This document shows, piece by piece, positions 35,683-47,045 of a DNA stretch of 64,000 nt. The notes beneath the pieces are model-generated. The model was not told where the DNA came from. It did no database searches and saw nothing but the letters and a program-made list of their open reading frames with translations. Position 1 is the stretch's first letter. The number at the start of each line of letters is the position of its first letter. The stretch comes from Omphiscola glabra. Lineage: Eukaryota; Mollusca; Gastropoda; Lymnaeidae. The DNA lies in assembly GCA_964017045.1 (NCBI GenBank), contig OZ024802.1, forward strand, positions 25,422,293 to 25,486,292, read 5' to 3'. The translations under genes were made by a program, and so were the position numbers.

Positions 35683-36396
35683 TTTTGCCGGTAATGTTTC
35701 TCAAATTTGCCGGTAACGTTTCTAAATTTGCCGGTAACGTTTCTAAATTTGCCGGTAATGTTTCTAAATTTGCCGGTAATGTTTCTAAATTTGCCGGTAA
35801 TGTTTCTAAATTTGCCGGTAACGTTTTTAATTTTGCCGGTAATGTTTCTAAATTTGCCGGTAATGTTTCTAAATTTGCCGGTAATGTTTCTAAATTTGCC
35901 GGTAATGTTTCTAAATTTGCCGGTAACGTTTCTAAATTTGCCGGTAATGTTTCTAAATTTGCCGGTAATGTTTCTAAATTTTCCGGTAATGTTTCTAAAT
36001 TTGCCGGTAACGTTTCTAAATTTGCCGGTAATGTTTCTCAAATTTGCCGGTAACGTTTCTAAATTTTTCGGTAATGTTTCTAAATTTGCCGGTAATGTTT
36101 CTAAATTTGCCGGTAACGTTTCTAATTTTGCCGGTAATGTTTCTAAATTTGCCGGTAATGTTTCTAAATTTGACGGTAATGTTTCTAAATTTGCGGTAAT
36201 GTTTCTAAATTTGCCGGTAACGTTTCTAAATTTGCCGGTAATGTTTCTAAATTTGCCGGTAATGTTTCTAAATTTTCCGGTAATGTTTCTAAATTTGCAG
36301 GTAACGTTTCTAAATTTGCAGGTAACGTTTCTAAATTTGCCGGTAACATTACTAAATTTGCCGGTAATGTTTCTAAATTTGCCGGTAACGTTTTCT
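35683..36396. repeat. 21-bp minisatellite, about 34 copies
   Basis: Units of TTTCTAAATTTGCCGGTAAT plus G or C. A few one-base insertions (CTCAAATTT) shift the frame. The AAATTT tract recurs every 21 bp, two helical turns. Open frames on both strands (Phe-Ala-Gly-Asn-Val-Ser-Lys on plus) are repeat artefacts. Confidence 0.97.
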
Positions 36397-37118
36397 TATG
36401 TTTCAGATAGTTTTTTTAAAAATAAATTTTCCGGTAATGTGTTAGAAATTGGAGACCGACTGTCCAGAACACGTGTTCAGATTTACCATTTTGACGGTTT
36501 TTTTTTCCCCAACCTAACAATGGTAAGAATCAATCCAGTTGGGCTCATTGAAGAAGCTTCGCCCTAGACACCCATCCACCGGCGTATAAAGAGATGGCAT
36601 TTTCAGTCAACTGCAAAGCTTTTTTTTGGTGCTGGTTGCTGGGGTGGGAGGGTGGAGAACTTCATGGCCTGCCCAGCGATGCACTAGCCCTATTTACTTC
36701 GCTGCACACAGCTCTCGTAAAATAAATACACTGTCTAAATTCCTGTAGAGCGCGTACGATAATTTCTCCACAGCATAGAAGCTCATTCATTGGTTCCAGT
36801 TCATTAGTTCACGAAAACGAATCTCAATGACTGATCTTTAACACTTCACTTCACAGCCAGCGTTAGCGGAGTTACACATTGGTACAGCGAAGTATCTTTC
36901 GGGAAAAAAAATTATAGTTAGCTTTTTTTTTTTTCTCTTTAAAAATGTTTAATTTTCTATTTCTTATCATCAAATGAAGGAATTGAAAAAAAAAAATATA
37001 TTTCCTTGACTTTATTCAATGCGGTACAACGGTTAAGAACGACAAAGGTCAAAGCGGCAGGATATCGCCTGGTTTGATACCAGACAATAGCAAAAAATTT
37101 TTTATTTGAACGTGCTGG
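36397..37118. other. Unclassified non-coding stretch
   Basis: AT-rich with T-runs. A tRNA-like ACGGTTAAGAACG ... GGTTTGATACC pair at about 37028-37080 is weak. Confidence 0.45.
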
Positions 37119-37322
37119 TCGCATAGTCAGCTATTGCTGTCTTAATTAAACCAGAAAACGATATGCTGGGAAGTTGGTCGGAACTGACCACATAGTCAGC
37201 TATTGCTGTCTTAATTAAACCAGAAAACGATATGTTGGGAAGTTGGTCGGAACTGACCACATAGTCAGCTATTGCTGTCTTAATTAAACCAGAAAACTAT
37301 ATGTTGGGAAGTTGGTCGGAAT
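37119..37322. repeat. 69-bp tandem repeat, 3 copies
   Basis: CATAGTCAGCTATTGCTGTC starts at 37122, 37191 and 37260. Near-identical. Confidence 0.95.
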
Positions 37323-38066
37323 CGACATGGAAGAAAATGAACACCATCATTCATTTGAATTTGAAATTAAATAATTGTGTGGGGGGGGGAATTAAAGAAT
37401 ATATTAATGTACAATCAATGTAAGAGGTATTTTTAACACATGATCCATGTCACTGGATCTCAGCACAAGTCATCTCCTCTTTTCTGTGATTGGTTTTTTT
37501 GTTTTTTTGGGGGGGGGGGGGGGGGGGCGTGGTCGATTGTCAAGTGGTTCTTGCGTGTTTTAGAATTTTGGCCTTGCGGAATTAATGTCTCACCATTTAA
37601 TCAATATTGGCACGTTATGTAAATTCTGTTACAATGCAGACGAGCTCTTGATATGATTGGTTATGAATTGACCATTGAAATACGGCCACATGTTTGGTAA
37701 AAATAGCCATTGATTAGTTGGGGGCCCTACAAAGGAGGTGGCGGTGTTCGAAACAATCAGCTCGAAAATATATGCCCCGGAATGACGACATGAGAATTTG
37801 TGTTCCGCAACACTCCCTTTCCGAAGTGCAAAACAATCACTGCTATACACGAAGTCTCACACATTTTTCGTTCCATCTTGTCATTGACAAGAAGTTGGAA
37901 TGAAATGTTTTATAGTGATAACAATCTTGTGTACCCTAAATAGAGTAGCACTACACAGCTTGGGGGGGGGGGCAGAATATTACAGTAGAAGCACATTTCA
38001 GCGGACAGGAAACCGGGGAGGGTGTCAAAGTATATATATATATATAACTTTCATTGAGAATAATCT
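37323..38066. other. Unclassified stretch with poly-G runs
   Basis: Poly-G at 37381, 37510-37527 and 37963, and (TA)n at 38033-38046. Nothing recognised. Confidence 0.5.
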
Positions 38067-38080
38067 TCATGAATTGAACT
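38067..38080. repeat. 14-bp direct repeat, left copy
   Basis: TCATGAATTGAACT, identical to 38507-38520. The pair brackets the GC-rich insert and reads as a target-site duplication. Confidence 0.75.
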
Positions 38081-38506
38081 CGAATATCACTTTAGGAAAT
38101 GGCGTCAGCGGGCCGTCGAGCTCACGCTCCTTATGCCCTCCCCGGCGCCCACCCGCACCTGCCGGCCGCCTCGGCGGCAGGCCGTGCGGAAAGGCGCCAG
38201 AGAACTCCCCGGGCGTGGAGCGCCCCCGCCCGCAACCTCTCGATCGGGTTCGCCGGCGGAGACCCTCCCCGACCGGAGACATCTGGTCGACCAAAGACGC
38301 TGTGTTTCAAGCGTCCGTAGTCCACTCTCCCAGGGGCCGGGACGGTAAATTAACGTCCTAATATCTCCCCCCACCCGTCCCGGGGAAGCATCGGACGCCC
38401 TCTAAGAGGGATTCTACAGTGGGTTTCCACCTCGCGACTAGTTCGCGAAATAGCTGGGACGAAACGGTTGCCTAGGAGCAGCTTTCTCAGGGCTGCATAT
38501 TTAGAA
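38081..38506. mobile_element. Insert with GC-rich core, retroposon-like
   Basis: The core (about 38100-38345) is very GC- and CpG-rich, unlike the AT-rich surroundings. The insert sits exactly between two 14-bp direct repeats, a length typical of target-primed reverse transcription. Several overlapping frames are open on both strands because stops are rare in GC-rich DNA; none shows a domain. It could be a retroposed piece of structured RNA (a fragment of rDNA or its spacer is conceivable) or a GC-rich exon. I could not identify the source. Confidence 0.6.
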
Positions 38507-38520
38507 TCATGAATTGAACT
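38507..38520. repeat. 14-bp direct repeat, right copy
   Basis: TCATGAATTGAACT, partner of 38067-38080. Confidence 0.75.
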
Positions 38521-38575
38521 AATTGATTCGATTTGTTTAAACGTTCGCTCTATTTGAAAAAAAAATATCTCTACT

Positions 38576-38758
38576 CATTGGCGTAGTGAGGGGGGGGCAA
38601 GGGGGCATCATGCCCAGGGCGCTACTCACAATGAGGCGCCAAATGGTATATTTTACTATAATATTGTATGGTTTTCGAATAGGGGGGGCGCTAAAAAGTA
38701 TTGGGGGCGCTAAAAAGGTATTGTGCCCCGGGCGCGAGTTAAGCTCGCTACGCCACTG
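38576..38758 (+). mobile_element. CAGTGGCGTAG-family MITE, copy 2
   Basis: Starts CATTGGCGTAGTGAGG (one change from the family end) and ends GCTCGCTACGCCACTG. Flanks TCTCTACT and TCTATACT match 7/8. Interior as in the copy at 24986. Confidence 0.9.
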
Positions 38759-38869
38759 TCTATACTATAAACCAAGACCTAAACAAATATGATATAAAAG
38801 GAGATGGATAGAAAAATAGCTGTGTTTACCTTAAGAAATAACCAATCCCATTCAAGAATATGAGAAAGT

Positions 38870-39255
38870 ACCCAGTTCGTACTAGGCGATCAGAAGGTAC
38901 CAATCTAGGGCTAAACGATGTGAAAGTATCAATTCTATACTAGAATATCGGGAAGTACCGATCTATTACTAGAATATTGGAAAGTACCAATCTATTACTA
39001 GAATATTGGAAAGTATCAATCTATTACGAGAATATTGGAAAGTACCAATCTAGTACCAGATTACTGGAAAGTACCAATATAGTACCAGAATACTGGAAAG
39101 TACCAATCTAGTACAATAATACTGGAAAGTACCAATCTAGTACCAGAATACTGGAAAGTACCAATCTAGTATCAGAATACTGGAAAGTACAAATCTAGTA
39201 CCAGAATACTGGAACGTACCAATCTAGTACCAGAATACTGGAAAGTACCAATTAC
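38870..39255. repeat. 29-bp minisatellite, about 13 copies
   Basis: Units of GGAAAGTACCAATCTAGTAC plus CAGAATACT. The left edge is more diverged. Confidence 0.94.
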
Positions 39256-39364
39256 TAAACGATGGGTAAGCACGAATTCAAATGATGTTACCATTACTTT
39301 GACTCCGATTAGTTAAGTATTTCTGACCCTGCATGACAGAGTAGGGTGGGTAACAGAGACTATT

Positions 39365-39735
39365 TGGGGGAGAGGAGAAGGTAGTTCAGTGGTTCTCAAC
39401 CTTCCTAATGCCGCGACCTATTAATATATTTCCCTGTGTTGTGGCGACCCCCATCACAACATTATTTTCGTTGCTACTTCATAACTGTAGGGTATATGTG
39501 TATCCGATGGTCTAAGGCGACCCCTGGGAAAGGGTCATTTAACACCCCAAAGGGGTCGCGAGCCACAGGTTGAGAACCGCTGAGGTAGGTGATGAGATGG
39601 GAGAGGAGAAGGTAGGTGATGAGGTGGGAGAGGAGAAGGTATGTGATGAAATGGGAGAGGAGAAGGTAGGTGATGAGATGGGAGAGTACAAGGTAGGTGA
39701 TGAGATGGGAGAGGACAATGTTGGGGCTAGTGAGG
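39365..39735. repeat. About 27-bp minisatellite, split by a SPIN-like MITE
   Basis: Units of GAGGAGAAGGTAGGTGATGA plus GATGGGA. A partial unit (39370-39386) precedes the MITE at 39387-39582 and about five units follow it. Confidence 0.88.
39387..39582 (-). mobile_element. SPIN-like hAT MITE, copy 3
   Basis: Starts CAGTGGTTCTCAACCTTCCT and ends CAGGTTGAGAACCGCTG, the best preserved inverted termini in the window. Flanks AGGTAGTT and AGGTAGGT match 7/8. 196 bp, inverted relative to the copies at 7506 and 26500, and inserted in a minisatellite. Confidence 0.92.
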
Positions 39736-40427
39736 TGGAATTTGGGGAAATGTCATTTTAGACGTTTAAAAACAACAACTATTGTCTTATAAATAAATTA
39801 AAAACTAAGCTTTAAAGATGGGAAAGGGGCTTCCATTAAAAGCCCCTATTTTTTTGGGGTTTTATTTCTAACGTCAAATCGCGGATGTTTTCATAATGAC
39901 ACACGTCATTCCAATACTACCGAAAACTGAGATGATGTTAGCAGTATCGCAAGGCAGTGAAACGACATAGAACTCGTCATAAATTGATTGCGACTCTAGC
40001 TACATGACAGGACGTGATATCACTGAACCGTATCCCCCCCCCCCTTTTTTACCTCACTGCTCACGCCCATAACATCCCAGTTTCTAATCTGGTAACGAGG
40101 TCAAATTAACACAGACCATGCCATAATCCCATCTTAGTTATGTCGCTCAACGAGCCCACTCATAAAAAAACCAAAAAAAAAAAAAGGGTTGTGTGGAGCC
40201 CGGATGTGACCTTTTGTCCCCCCACGGAGAGATTTATTCCTGAGAATCCCAAGATGTTCACGTCTGAAGAAATTTTGATGCCACTAAGTTCATAGAAATG
40301 TTAGGAGCTGCAGATACTGATTTATAAACTCACCAAATTGGATCATCTTTATATTGGGTTGTTTTTTTTGTTGTCGCACTTGGTCTCTTTTAGGTTTCAT
40401 TTTCTGTTTTTAAATCTTTCACATTAA
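39736..40427. other. Unclassified non-coding stretch
   Basis: A C-run plus T-run lies at 40036-40050. Nothing recognised. Confidence 0.5.
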
Positions 40428-40572
40428 AATAGCTTTTGTTAGCTCACTGCCTGCGTGGCAAAAAAATTCCGGACGGCTTACTGACCCAATTGCCGTCAAC
40501 CTATCGAGCTGAAACTAGTCACCTAGCCTCGTTGCCGACACGTTCTAAAAATTTCAAGCCAACCCCAAACAG
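40428..40572 (+). repeat. Dispersed repeat of unknown class, copy 2
   Basis: Contains GGACGGCTTACTGACCCAAT and CCGTCAACCTATCGAGCTGA, shared with 4628 and 57500. Followed by a long A-run (40591-40616). Confidence 0.6.
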
Positions 40573-40589
40573 CCCCTCCACCAAACACC

Positions 40590-40620
<31 letters not shown>

Positions 40621-40982
40621 ATTTAAAATTTGACTTACACTTATGCCACAAACTCCAAGTAACGGAAGCTAAGTAACTTCCTTCTATTATTCCTGTAAGT
40701 TTCAAAAAAAATTGTTGAAGCAGATAGAGCGGTAGAAGTATGTTAAACGTGCTTTCAAAAAATTGGAAGCACTCCAATAGAAAGAAATGGATTGTGATAA
40801 AATGCTGCAAGATAATTTTAACTTTTTTTTGTTGTTAAAATCTTGTTTTAAGTATACTGATTGGACATGGCAGTAAGACCATTCAAATGTCTCTAAAGAC
40901 TCATTTCTATTATAAGAAATTAACTTTTTTTTTAAACGAGAAGAATCAAAAGAACTTAACCACTGTGTCCATTTATCTAGCA
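40573..40982. other. Unclassified AT-rich stretch
   Basis: Nothing recognised apart from A- and T-runs. Confidence 0.5.
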
Positions 40983-41187
40983 CAGCAGTCCTCAACCTGT
41001 GGATCGCGACCCCTTCGGTGATCGAACGACCTTTCACACAGGGGCCGCGTAAGACCACCGGAAAACACATTAATGAAGTAGCAACGAAAACGATGTTATG
41101 GCTGTGGGAGGGGGGGGGAGAGGAATCACCACAACGTGGAGGAAATGTATTAAAGGGTCGCGGCATTGGGAAAGCTGAGAGCCACTG
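40983..41187. mobile_element. SPIN-like hAT MITE, copy 4
   Basis: Starts CAGCAGTCCTCAACCTGTGG and ends GAAAGCTGAGAGCCACTG. Contains GGGGCCGCGTAAGACCACCG and GGGTCGCGGCATTGGGAA. Flanks ATCTAGCA and ATCTAACA match 7/8. 205 bp, non-coding. Confidence 0.9.
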
Positions 41188-41397
41188 ATCTAACATGTAG
41201 TCGTTACGCATTTAATAGATGTTATATGTACAATACAATTTGCCGATTTGCAAGTAAAAACAACACAAAAAGTCAAAAAGTGTATTAAATCTCAACACTT
41301 GTTATAGTAAATAGAAAGGAAAGCACTGAAATGTTTGTTTTTAGAGAGACTTGTAGCACAAATTGACTAACCAAGCTTCATTGCTGTTTAACCGCCC

Positions 41398-41793
41398 CCA
41401 ACCAATGACCACCGGTTTAACCACCCAGCAGACGACCGCCTGTTTAACCACCCAACCAATGACCGCCTGTTTAACCACCCAACCAATGACCGCCTGTTTA
41501 ACCACCCAACCAATGACCGCCTGTTTAACCACCCAACCAATGACCGCCTGTTTAACCACCCAACCAATGACCGCCTGTTTAACCACCCAACCAATGACCG
41601 CCTGTTTAACCACCCAACCAATGAACGCCTGTTTAACCACCAAACCAATGACCACCGGTTTAACCACCCAGCAGACGACCGCCTGTTTAACCACCCAACC
41701 AATGACCGCCTGTTTAACCACCCAACCGATGACCGCCTGTTTAACCACCCAACCAATGACCGCCTGTTTAACCACCCAACCAACGACCGCCTT
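41398..41793. repeat. 27-bp minisatellite, about 15 copies
   Basis: Units of CCGCCTGTTTAACCACCCAA plus CCAATGA. A variant pair (CCACCGGTTTAACC, then CAGCAGACGA) occurs at 41410 and again 243 bp later, exactly nine units, so a nine-unit block was duplicated. Confidence 0.97.
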
Positions 41794-42694
41794 ACAAACC
41801 CTTATTGTTGGCTACTAACCTAATTTATAACAAAAATATATATTTTAAAAAAAAAAGGAACTAATTCAGCTACACGGCTTGTTAAACAAACAAAACCCAC
41901 TTCAAAAACAAACAAAACCCACTTCAAAAACAAACAAAAACAAAAACAAACAAAAGTAACAAAGTATTGAATGATTAAAGATTAAACCCACGCGAAATTT
42001 TTAACAACACCGACCGACTAACGAACGACAATTAATTGGTTTAGTTCACAACTCTTCTCTAGAAACCCGAGTTATTTACCCTTGATCCTCCGTGGCTCCT
42101 TGTCCCCTCCCCCTCCTTCCTCCATCCCGGTTCCACCACAGGTCGTAGTTTATATGTTGTCCCATAGCAATGTCCCGGCCGCCGACAACATCGGCAATCA
42201 ATGAGGATAGCCCCCACGATTGTCCCAGGCACGGAAACCCCTCTCACCGGCCCACTCTTTCCTGCAATTAGTAACGCTGCCGCTGTTCGACTATCAGTTT
42301 TTGTTTTGTTTTGTTTTTTGTTCAAACAAAGGGTTTACGGTAAGCCGTCTGTCATTCTGGCGTAGGTAAATGTCATACACGTTTTTAACCCTTTTGATGT
42401 CACATCTACCTAAACACATGTTTGTAGCTAGATCGGTAGATAACGTTACGGGAGTTAAGGAGATGAGGTAACGTGTCACCGATGGTGTGACGATAAGGTC
42501 CTCACCTGGAAAGTTACATGCCACCGAAGGTATGACGACAAGGTCTTCACCTGAAAGGTAACATGTCACTAAAGTTCCCAGTGGACACATATTTGTTCCT
42601 AGGTAGGTTCCCCCTAAAGAGTGAGTCAGAGAAACGGCAACGAAGTTAAATGAACTTTAAAACAAAAACACTTTTAAAAACCCCCACAAACATA
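41794..42694. other. Unclassified non-coding stretch
   Basis: AAACAAACAAAACCCACTTC is duplicated near 41884-41935. A mild repetition (TGACGA(T/C)AAGGTC(C/T)TCACC) lies at 42488-42560. No gene recognised. Confidence 0.5.
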
Positions 42695-43170
42695 AAGAAT
42701 TGAAATGATTTGTAAATGGCTTATTTACCATTGAAACCAAAATGAAGTGATTTGTAAATAGTTTATATACCATTGAGACCAAAATGAGTGATTTGTAATG
42801 GCTTATATACCATTGATTCCAAAATGAGTGATTTGTAAATGGCTTATTTACCATTGAGACCAAAATGAGTGATTTGTAAATGGCTTATTTACCTTTGAGA
42901 CCAAAATGAGTGGTTTGTAAATGGCTTATTTACCATTGAGACCAAAATGAGTGATTTGAAAATGGCTTATTTACTATTTAGACCAAAATGAGTGGTTTGT
43001 AAATGGCTTATATACCATTGAGACCAAAATGAGTGGTTTGTAAATGGCTTATTTACCATTGAGACCAAAATGAGTGGTTTGAAAATGGCTTATTTACCAT
43101 TGAGACCAAAATGAAGTGATTTGAAAATAGCTTATTTACCATTGAGACCAAAATGAGTGATTTGAAAATC
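42695..43170. repeat. 41-bp minisatellite, about 12 copies
   Basis: Units of ATTGAGACCAAAATGAGTGA plus TTTGTAAATGGCTTATTTACC, with single-base changes. Confidence 0.94.
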
Positions 43171-43361
43171 AAAGAATATCCGACGACTCAAATTTGTGTG
43201 TGGCGCCAATCACGAAAGAGAATTTGGGGGGGGGGGGGGAAGGGGTGCTCATAGTGGGATTCACATTTGTTTTGTTGGACGGCGTCAAGAAGTCTGTATA
43301 TATATATATTTATAGTTTTATAGTTTTTAAACATTTTATTTACTGTAGACCGATTTGAAGT

Positions 43362-43556
43362 AAGACTTCTCATGACATCTACTTTCAGCAAAATTAATGG
43401 AAGACTTCTCATGACAACTACTTTCAGCAAAATTAATGGAAGACTTCTCATGACATCTACTTTCAGCGAAATTAATGTACGACTTCTCATGACATCTACT
43501 TTCAGCGAAATTAATGTAAGACTTCTCATGACATCTACTTTCAGCAAAATTAATGT
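43362..43556. repeat. 39-bp tandem repeat, exactly 5 copies
   Basis: GACTTCTCATGACATCTACT starts at 43364, 43403, 43442, 43481 and 43520. Confidence 0.96.
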
Positions 43557-44459
43557 TAACCTTAAAGAACCTCCCCTTATCACAATACACTGCTTACAAC
43601 GACATGGCCGACCCCCTTCCTCCCCCCCGCCACCTCAAGCAATACTCCACCTCCCACAACTCCTGACCCGGAAGTTGATAATTTGTCACACCTACTTGGT
43701 AATGCAGAGCTATTTAGAGGAACACACAGAGATCACTTTGCTGGTAATCAACAGCGCGAGCAGTCATTTGTTGACTTAAGTTCATTTGTTCCCAGAATCA
43801 ACCACACAGACACGCGGCACAGACACGCGCGCACACACACACACACACAAACTTGACGGAAAATAATATTGATTAAGTTAGAGAAAAAAATCATTCATAG
43901 GTCTTATAGTCAGGAGCAAGAATCGACAAAAAAAAAGTTTTTGTTTTTTTTTGGTGAGGGCAAATCTATTAATAGAATCACGAAGAGAGAGAGAGAGAGA
44001 GGGGGGGGGGGGTCGCTGCCCACAGAATGATTCGTAAAACAAAATGGTTGCCAATAAGGGACTATTTACAAAATGCCAACCAATTATTACGCTTCTAATC
44101 CAGTGGCGTCGCTGCGGTTTTGGGGCGGCTGGGGGGCGGGCCACTTATAAATGAATGGAGACGTCACACAGATTAGTTGGACGGAAGATTATTAAGATTA
44201 GCTCCTCGGAGTCGATGAAAGTTTCGACTCCGACCATTTTGTCTCCGGGGGTTTCTCGCTTTAAGTACGGCATTGGCAGGGGCGACAAATCGGACGCGGA
44301 ACGACCACTCTTCAATGTGGGAGAAATAACATGTGACGATGTATAGGCTGCACGGATACAACACTAACAAGCTGCCAATGGGCTGTCCACGTTTCCTCTG
44401 CTTTTTTTTCTGGACAATGTCAAAAGACCATTGTTGTAGCGATGACGGTAGCCCGTGTA
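43557..44459. other. Unclassified stretch with (CA)n, (GA)n and a possible MITE left end
   Basis: (CA)n at 43827-43848 and (GA)n plus poly-G at 43985-44012. CAGTGGCGTCGCTGCGG at 44101 looks like a hAT left end with no right partner found. Confidence 0.45.
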
Positions 44460-44775
44460 TCAGGAATACAGACCCACTTCATGAACGCAGACCCACTTCG
44501 CGACTACAGGCCCATTTTATGAATACACACCCATTTATCAATACACACCCACTTCATTGGAATACAAAGCAACTTTCCACTTCATGACACGCAAACACTG
44601 TTCATGCATACTAATCCACTTCATTATTATAGACCCAATTAATTAATTCAGACCCACTTTAATAATGCGAACCCACTACAGTAGTGCAGACCCCCTTCAT
44701 TAATGTAGACCCACCTCATCAATGCAAACCAACTTAACGAATGCAGCACCACTTCATTAATGCAGACCCACACCG
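44460..44775. repeat. Degenerate about 22-bp tandem repeat, about 13 copies
   Basis: Units around CACTTCATTAATGCAGACCC, much diverged. An old array. Confidence 0.75.
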
Positions 44776-45642
44776 CTTATCCCACTCAGAGACTAACCCA
44801 CACATTGGTCCAGACCTCGTTGACCTACTAATGTGGCACGGGCGTGCTGCCAACGTCTTTCTGACTTGGATCCGCCTCTGCATCCAATCTACCACCACCC
44901 CCACCCCAACAGCCCCAGTGTTTATCCATTGTCTTTCACGCGTCCCAGTTTTCCACCCATTAAAAGCATCGATAATTTCACGACCAACTGAAGGAAGGTG
45001 CTACAATGTGGGGCGGGGGGGGGGGGGGGGGTGGTGTCGTAAAGGAGTTGTAAGAATGTTTGTTCTTAAAATAATGATTGGGATCGATTTCTTTTTTTTT
45101 TTCCCATGACGTTTTCATTTAATTTTTATCCGGTTTCCTCAGAGCGAGATCACAAAGTTGTATAGAAATTCTCGACTTTGATTCAATTGGACACTTTTTT
45201 CTTTTAATTTTGTGGGAATAACAAACAAACAAACATACAAACAAAACACATTTTTAAAAAAAAAAAAGACACAAAAGGAAAAAAAAAAAAAAAAAAAAAA
45301 AATCAAATTTGCATATTTCACTGTAGAACTTTTAGCTCGATTTCTTGTTATCGCAATGTCTAGGAGGGCGCGCCACTACCAATAGGGGAAGTTATTCTTC
45401 CCAGAGCTCCGTAGTGCCGAGTAACTTTGCGGAGCCTAAGACAAAAGGGGCAAGGTTTGGGTTTGAGGTTATGCTGAGCTAATCTCAGAACCATGAACAA
45501 AATATCCCATTCCCATTGAACAAAATATCTCAGCCATGTGAGAAAACACCCGTGAGACATACTGTAATAATCTAGAACAAAAAAAAAAAAAGAAAAAAGG
45601 GAATTAGCTAAGCAATTCTAGAGTCAAAGGTATAAGTGCGGA
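44776..45642. other. Unclassified stretch with homopolymers
   Basis: Poly-G at 45015-45031 and an A-run at 45280-45302. No gene recognised. Confidence 0.5.
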
Positions 45643-45692
45643 TTTCCACCAGCGGGAGGTATTTCCACCAGCGGGAGGTATTTCGACATCCC
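45643..45692. repeat. 19-bp tandem repeat, about 2.5 copies
   Basis: ATTTCCACCAGCGGGAGGT twice, then a partial copy. Confidence 0.85.
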
Positions 45693-45948
45693 AGTAATGG
45701 ATAATTTAATTGCCAGAATGGTTAATGACGTTAATTTGGAATCTCGAACAATCTTCGGTTTTCAAAATCCTGAAATTTTTCTCTCTCACACTTTACTTGA
45801 TTTTCAAATTGAATTTCAATTGTTAGATGTTCCATTTTTCTTCAAATTGGAAATGCCATAATTACTGCCATAATTTAAAGTTTTGGTCATTAAGCTACAA
45901 CTTTTTGGGTCGCAAACGGACGCTAATCCCAGTACTATTGATATACGT

Positions 45949-46395
45949 CAGCGGATCTCAACAATGGCCATATATGCAGGGTTGCCAACACAATAATATT
46001 AAATTGGCGGACACGTATTCTAAATCTCCACATTTTAAATCAAGTTTAGTGTGGACAAGTACAGTTTAGTGTGGACAAGTACTGTTTAGTGTGGACAAGT
46101 ACAGTTTAGTGTGGACAAGTACAGTTTAGTGTGGACAAGTACAGTTTAGTGTGGACAAGGACAATTTAGTGTGGACAAGGACAGTTTAGTGTGGACAAGG
46201 ACAGTTTAGTGTGGACAAGTACAGTTTAGTGTGGATAAGTACAGTTTAGTGTGGACAAGTACAGTTTAGTGTGGACAAGGACAGTTTAGTGTGGACAAGT
46301 ACAGTTTAGTTTTGTATTTACAACAGTGAAGGGGGTCATGAAAGTATATGAAATTTCAAAGTGGGCCACGAGAATAAAATAGTTGAGAACCGCTG
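45949..46395. mobile_element. hAT-like element carrying an internal minisatellite
   Basis: The left end CAGCGGATCTCAACA and right end TAGTTGAGAACCGCTG are inverted copies, 14 of 15 positions. Flanks ATATACGT and ATGTATAT match only 5/8. The 447-bp interior is mostly a 20-bp array, with no transposase. Confidence 0.65.
46040..46310. repeat. 20-bp minisatellite, about 13 copies
   Basis: Units of ACAGTTTAGTGTGGACAAGT, very uniform (AAGT/AAGG variation). Lies wholly inside the hAT-like termini at 45949 and 46395. Confidence 0.96.
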
Positions 46396-46449
46396 ATGTA
46401 TATGACGTTGTCATTGTTACCATCGTCATAACAAGGTTCAACATCAAAA

Positions 46450-47045
46450 TCTTTTTTGCGTATACTTCCAAATCTTGGCTGTGTAAACTTTCAAATTTTG
46501 GTTGCGTATACTTCCAAATCTTGGTTGTGTATAATTTCAAATCTTGGTTGCGTAAACTTTCTGTGTATAATTCCGAATCTTGTTGCGTAAACTTCCAAAT
46601 CTGGGTTGCGTATAGTTCCAAATCTGGGTTGTGTATGCTTCCAAATATTGGTTGTGTTTACTGCCAAATCTGGGTTGAGTATAATTCCCAATCTGGGTTG
46701 CTCATAATTCCAAATCTTGGTTGCGTATACTTCCAAATTTTGGTCGCGTATACTTCCAAATCTTGGTCGCGAATACTTCCAAATCTTGGTCATGTATATT
46801 TTCAAATCTTGGTCACGTATACTTCCAAATCTTGGTCACGTATAATTCCAAATCTTGGTCGCGTATACGTCCAAATCTTTGTCGCGTATACTTCCAAATC
46901 TTGATCGCGTATACGTTAAAATCTTGGTCGCGTATACTTCCAAATCTTGGTCGCGTATACTTCCAAATCTTGGTCGCGTATACTTCCAAATCTTGGTCGC
47001 GTATACTTCCAAATCTTGGTCGCGTATACTTCCAAATCTTGGACG
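46450..47045. repeat. 23-bp minisatellite, about 26 copies
   Basis: Units of CGCGTATACTTCCAAATCTT plus GGT. The right half is homogeneous and the left half diverged, so growth or homogenisation was asymmetric. Confidence 0.95.

Noticed and set aside
35652..36567. 133- and 286-codon frames of FAGNVSK/LPVMFLN repeats
   Set aside because: Frame readings of the 21-bp array. The same DNA is open in two plus phases and one minus phase.
37028..37080. tRNA-like A- and B-box pair
   Set aside because: ACGGTTAAGAACG and GGTTTGATACC are at plausible spacing, but no acceptor or anticodon stems form and no other copy was noticed.
38067..38374. Several overlapping frames in the GC-rich insert, up to 153 codons
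   Set aside because: Stop codons are rare in very GC-rich DNA. No phase is favoured and no domain is visible, so I treat the segment as a non-coding insert.
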